From assembly GCF_007858535.1 (NCBI RefSeq), contig NZ_CP040174.1, forward strand, positions 3,286,001-3,350,000: DNA of 64,000 nucleotides. The letters are read 5' to 3'. This document shows, in pieces, positions 63,514-64,000 of the stretch. This DNA is from Arthrobacter sp. UKPF54-2. GTDB taxonomy: Bacteria; Actinomycetota; Actinomycetes; Actinomycetales; Micrococcaceae. Position 1 is the first letter of the stretch; every line of letters starts with the position of its first letter. The position numbers and the translations under genes were made by a program. Under the pieces are notes generated by a model. That model did not search any database and was not told the origin of the DNA. It saw only the letters and a program-made list of their open reading frames with translations.

Positions 63514-64000
63514 CCGGACACGTGGCCCTGCCGCTCCCCCACGGCGTCCGGCCGCAGCGTCTCGAGAAGCTGGTCGATCACACCGGCGTCCTCGATCGTG
63601 GAGGGCACCACGTAGTCGTCGCCGTCGGCGATCTGGCGCATGGTCTTGCGAAGGATCTTGCCGGAACGGGTCTTGGGCAGCGCCTCCACCACGGTGACGT
63701 GCTTGAAGTCCGCCACGGCGCCGATGTCCCGCCGGACCAGGGCGATCAGGTCCTTGACCAGCACCTCCTCCGGCACGTCCACTCCGGATTTGAGGACCAC
63801 GTAGCCGCTGGGGCGCTGGCCCTTGAGCGGGTCCGCGAGGCCGATCACGGCGCATTCGGCGACGGCCGGATGCTGCCCGATCACCTGCTCCATGGCCCCG
63901 GTGGAGAGCCGGTGCCCGGCGACATTGATGATGTCGTCGGTGCGGCCCATCACAAAGAGGTAGCCGTCCTCATCCCGGTAGCCGGAGTCGCCGGTGGCGT
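63510..64000 (-). CDS. prpE: Acyl-CoA synthetase, PrpE (propionyl-CoA) type, 5' end beyond window
   Basis: Only the C-terminal about 163 residues are present; the reading frame is open through base 64000. DSGYRDEDGYLFVMGRTDDIINVAGHRLSTGAMEQVI is the hinge and C-domain start, and LPKTRSGKILRKTMRQIADGDDY holds the catalytic lysine. GHRLSTGAMEQ is more like propionyl-CoA synthetase PrpE than acetyl-CoA synthetase (GHRxGTAEVE). It converges on the response regulator gene with a 4-base overlap of stop regions. Confidence 0.88.
   Translation of the reverse strand, partial: ATGDSGYRDEDGYLFVMGRTDDIINVAGHRLSTGAMEQVIGQHPAVAECAVIGLADPLKGQRPSGYVVLKSGVDVPEEVLVKDLIALVRRDIGAVADFKHVTVVEALPKTRSGKILRKTMRQIADGDDYVVPSTIEDAGVIDQLLETLRPDAVGERQGHVSG

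Overview
The window is high-GC actinobacterial chromosome. Gene content, the L-lysine-type MurE signature, and gene orders that match Mycobacterium tuberculosis blocks (known to me as Rv2145c-Rv2166c, Rv2173-Rv2187, Rv1826-Rv1830 and Rv1708-Rv1713) point to a member of the Micrococcaceae, most likely Arthrobacter or Pseudarthrobacter. This taxon call is inference, not a database match. Nearly everything is core chromosome. I see no prophage, insertion sequence, CRISPR array, toxin island or restriction system.

Layout. (1) 1-25.5 kb, all on the minus strand: a complete division and cell wall (dcw) cluster read from right to left: mraZ-rsmH-ftsL-ftsI-murE-murF-mraY-murD-ftsW-murG-murC-ftsQ-ftsZ, then pgeF-yggS-sepF-yggT-divIVA, then lspA, an RluA-type pseudouridine synthase and dnaE (cut by the left edge). 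ftsA and ddl are absent from the cluster, as is usual in actinobacteria. (2) 25.5-42.3 kb, mixed strands: a DUF3040 membrane protein, dinB, a lipoprotein plus polyprenyl synthase pair, an Rv2175c-like DNA-binding protein, a triple-LysM lytic transglycosylase, a Ser/Thr kinase with four PASTA domains, class II DAHP synthase, a PlsC acyltransferase, two tandem alpha/beta hydrolases, a ROK sugar kinase, a FadD15-type acyl-CoA synthetase and a RibD/DHFR-fold protein. (3) 42.3-51.3 kb: pyruvate carboxylase, an orphan ParA ATPase, the conserved gcvH-garA-ftsR-DUF151-MerR group, an Fpg/Nei glycosylase and tRNA-Pro(GGG). (4) 51.4-59.3 kb, minus strand: the parA-scpA-scpB-pseudouridine synthase-tyrA-cmk-plsC-der operon. 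(5) 59.5-64 kb: dctA divergent from a DcuS/DcuR-type two-component system, then the 3' end of a PrpE-type acyl-CoA synthetase.

How the parts fit. Regions 1 and 2 together hold peptidoglycan precursor synthesis, the divisome, the polar growth protein Wag31, a wall hydrolase and a PASTA kinase expected to sense wall fragments. Region 3 carries GarA/OdhI and a MerR regulator equivalent to Corynebacterium FtsR, which acts on ftsZ; region 1 carries ftsZ itself with a clear palindrome in its leader. The best non-coding signals are five in-phase 9-mers upstream of the LysM hydrolase (MtrA-like), MraZ boxes overlapping the mraZ promoter, the ftsZ palindrome, palindromes upstream of the second MerR gene, a 46-bp REP-like palindrome near 25.7 kb, and a 31-bp tandem duplication at the pyc end. 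No wholly new system is evident; the most unusual assembly is the PASTA kinase sitting at the mycobacterial pknL position beside its predicted DNA-binding substrate and a LysM hydrolase.
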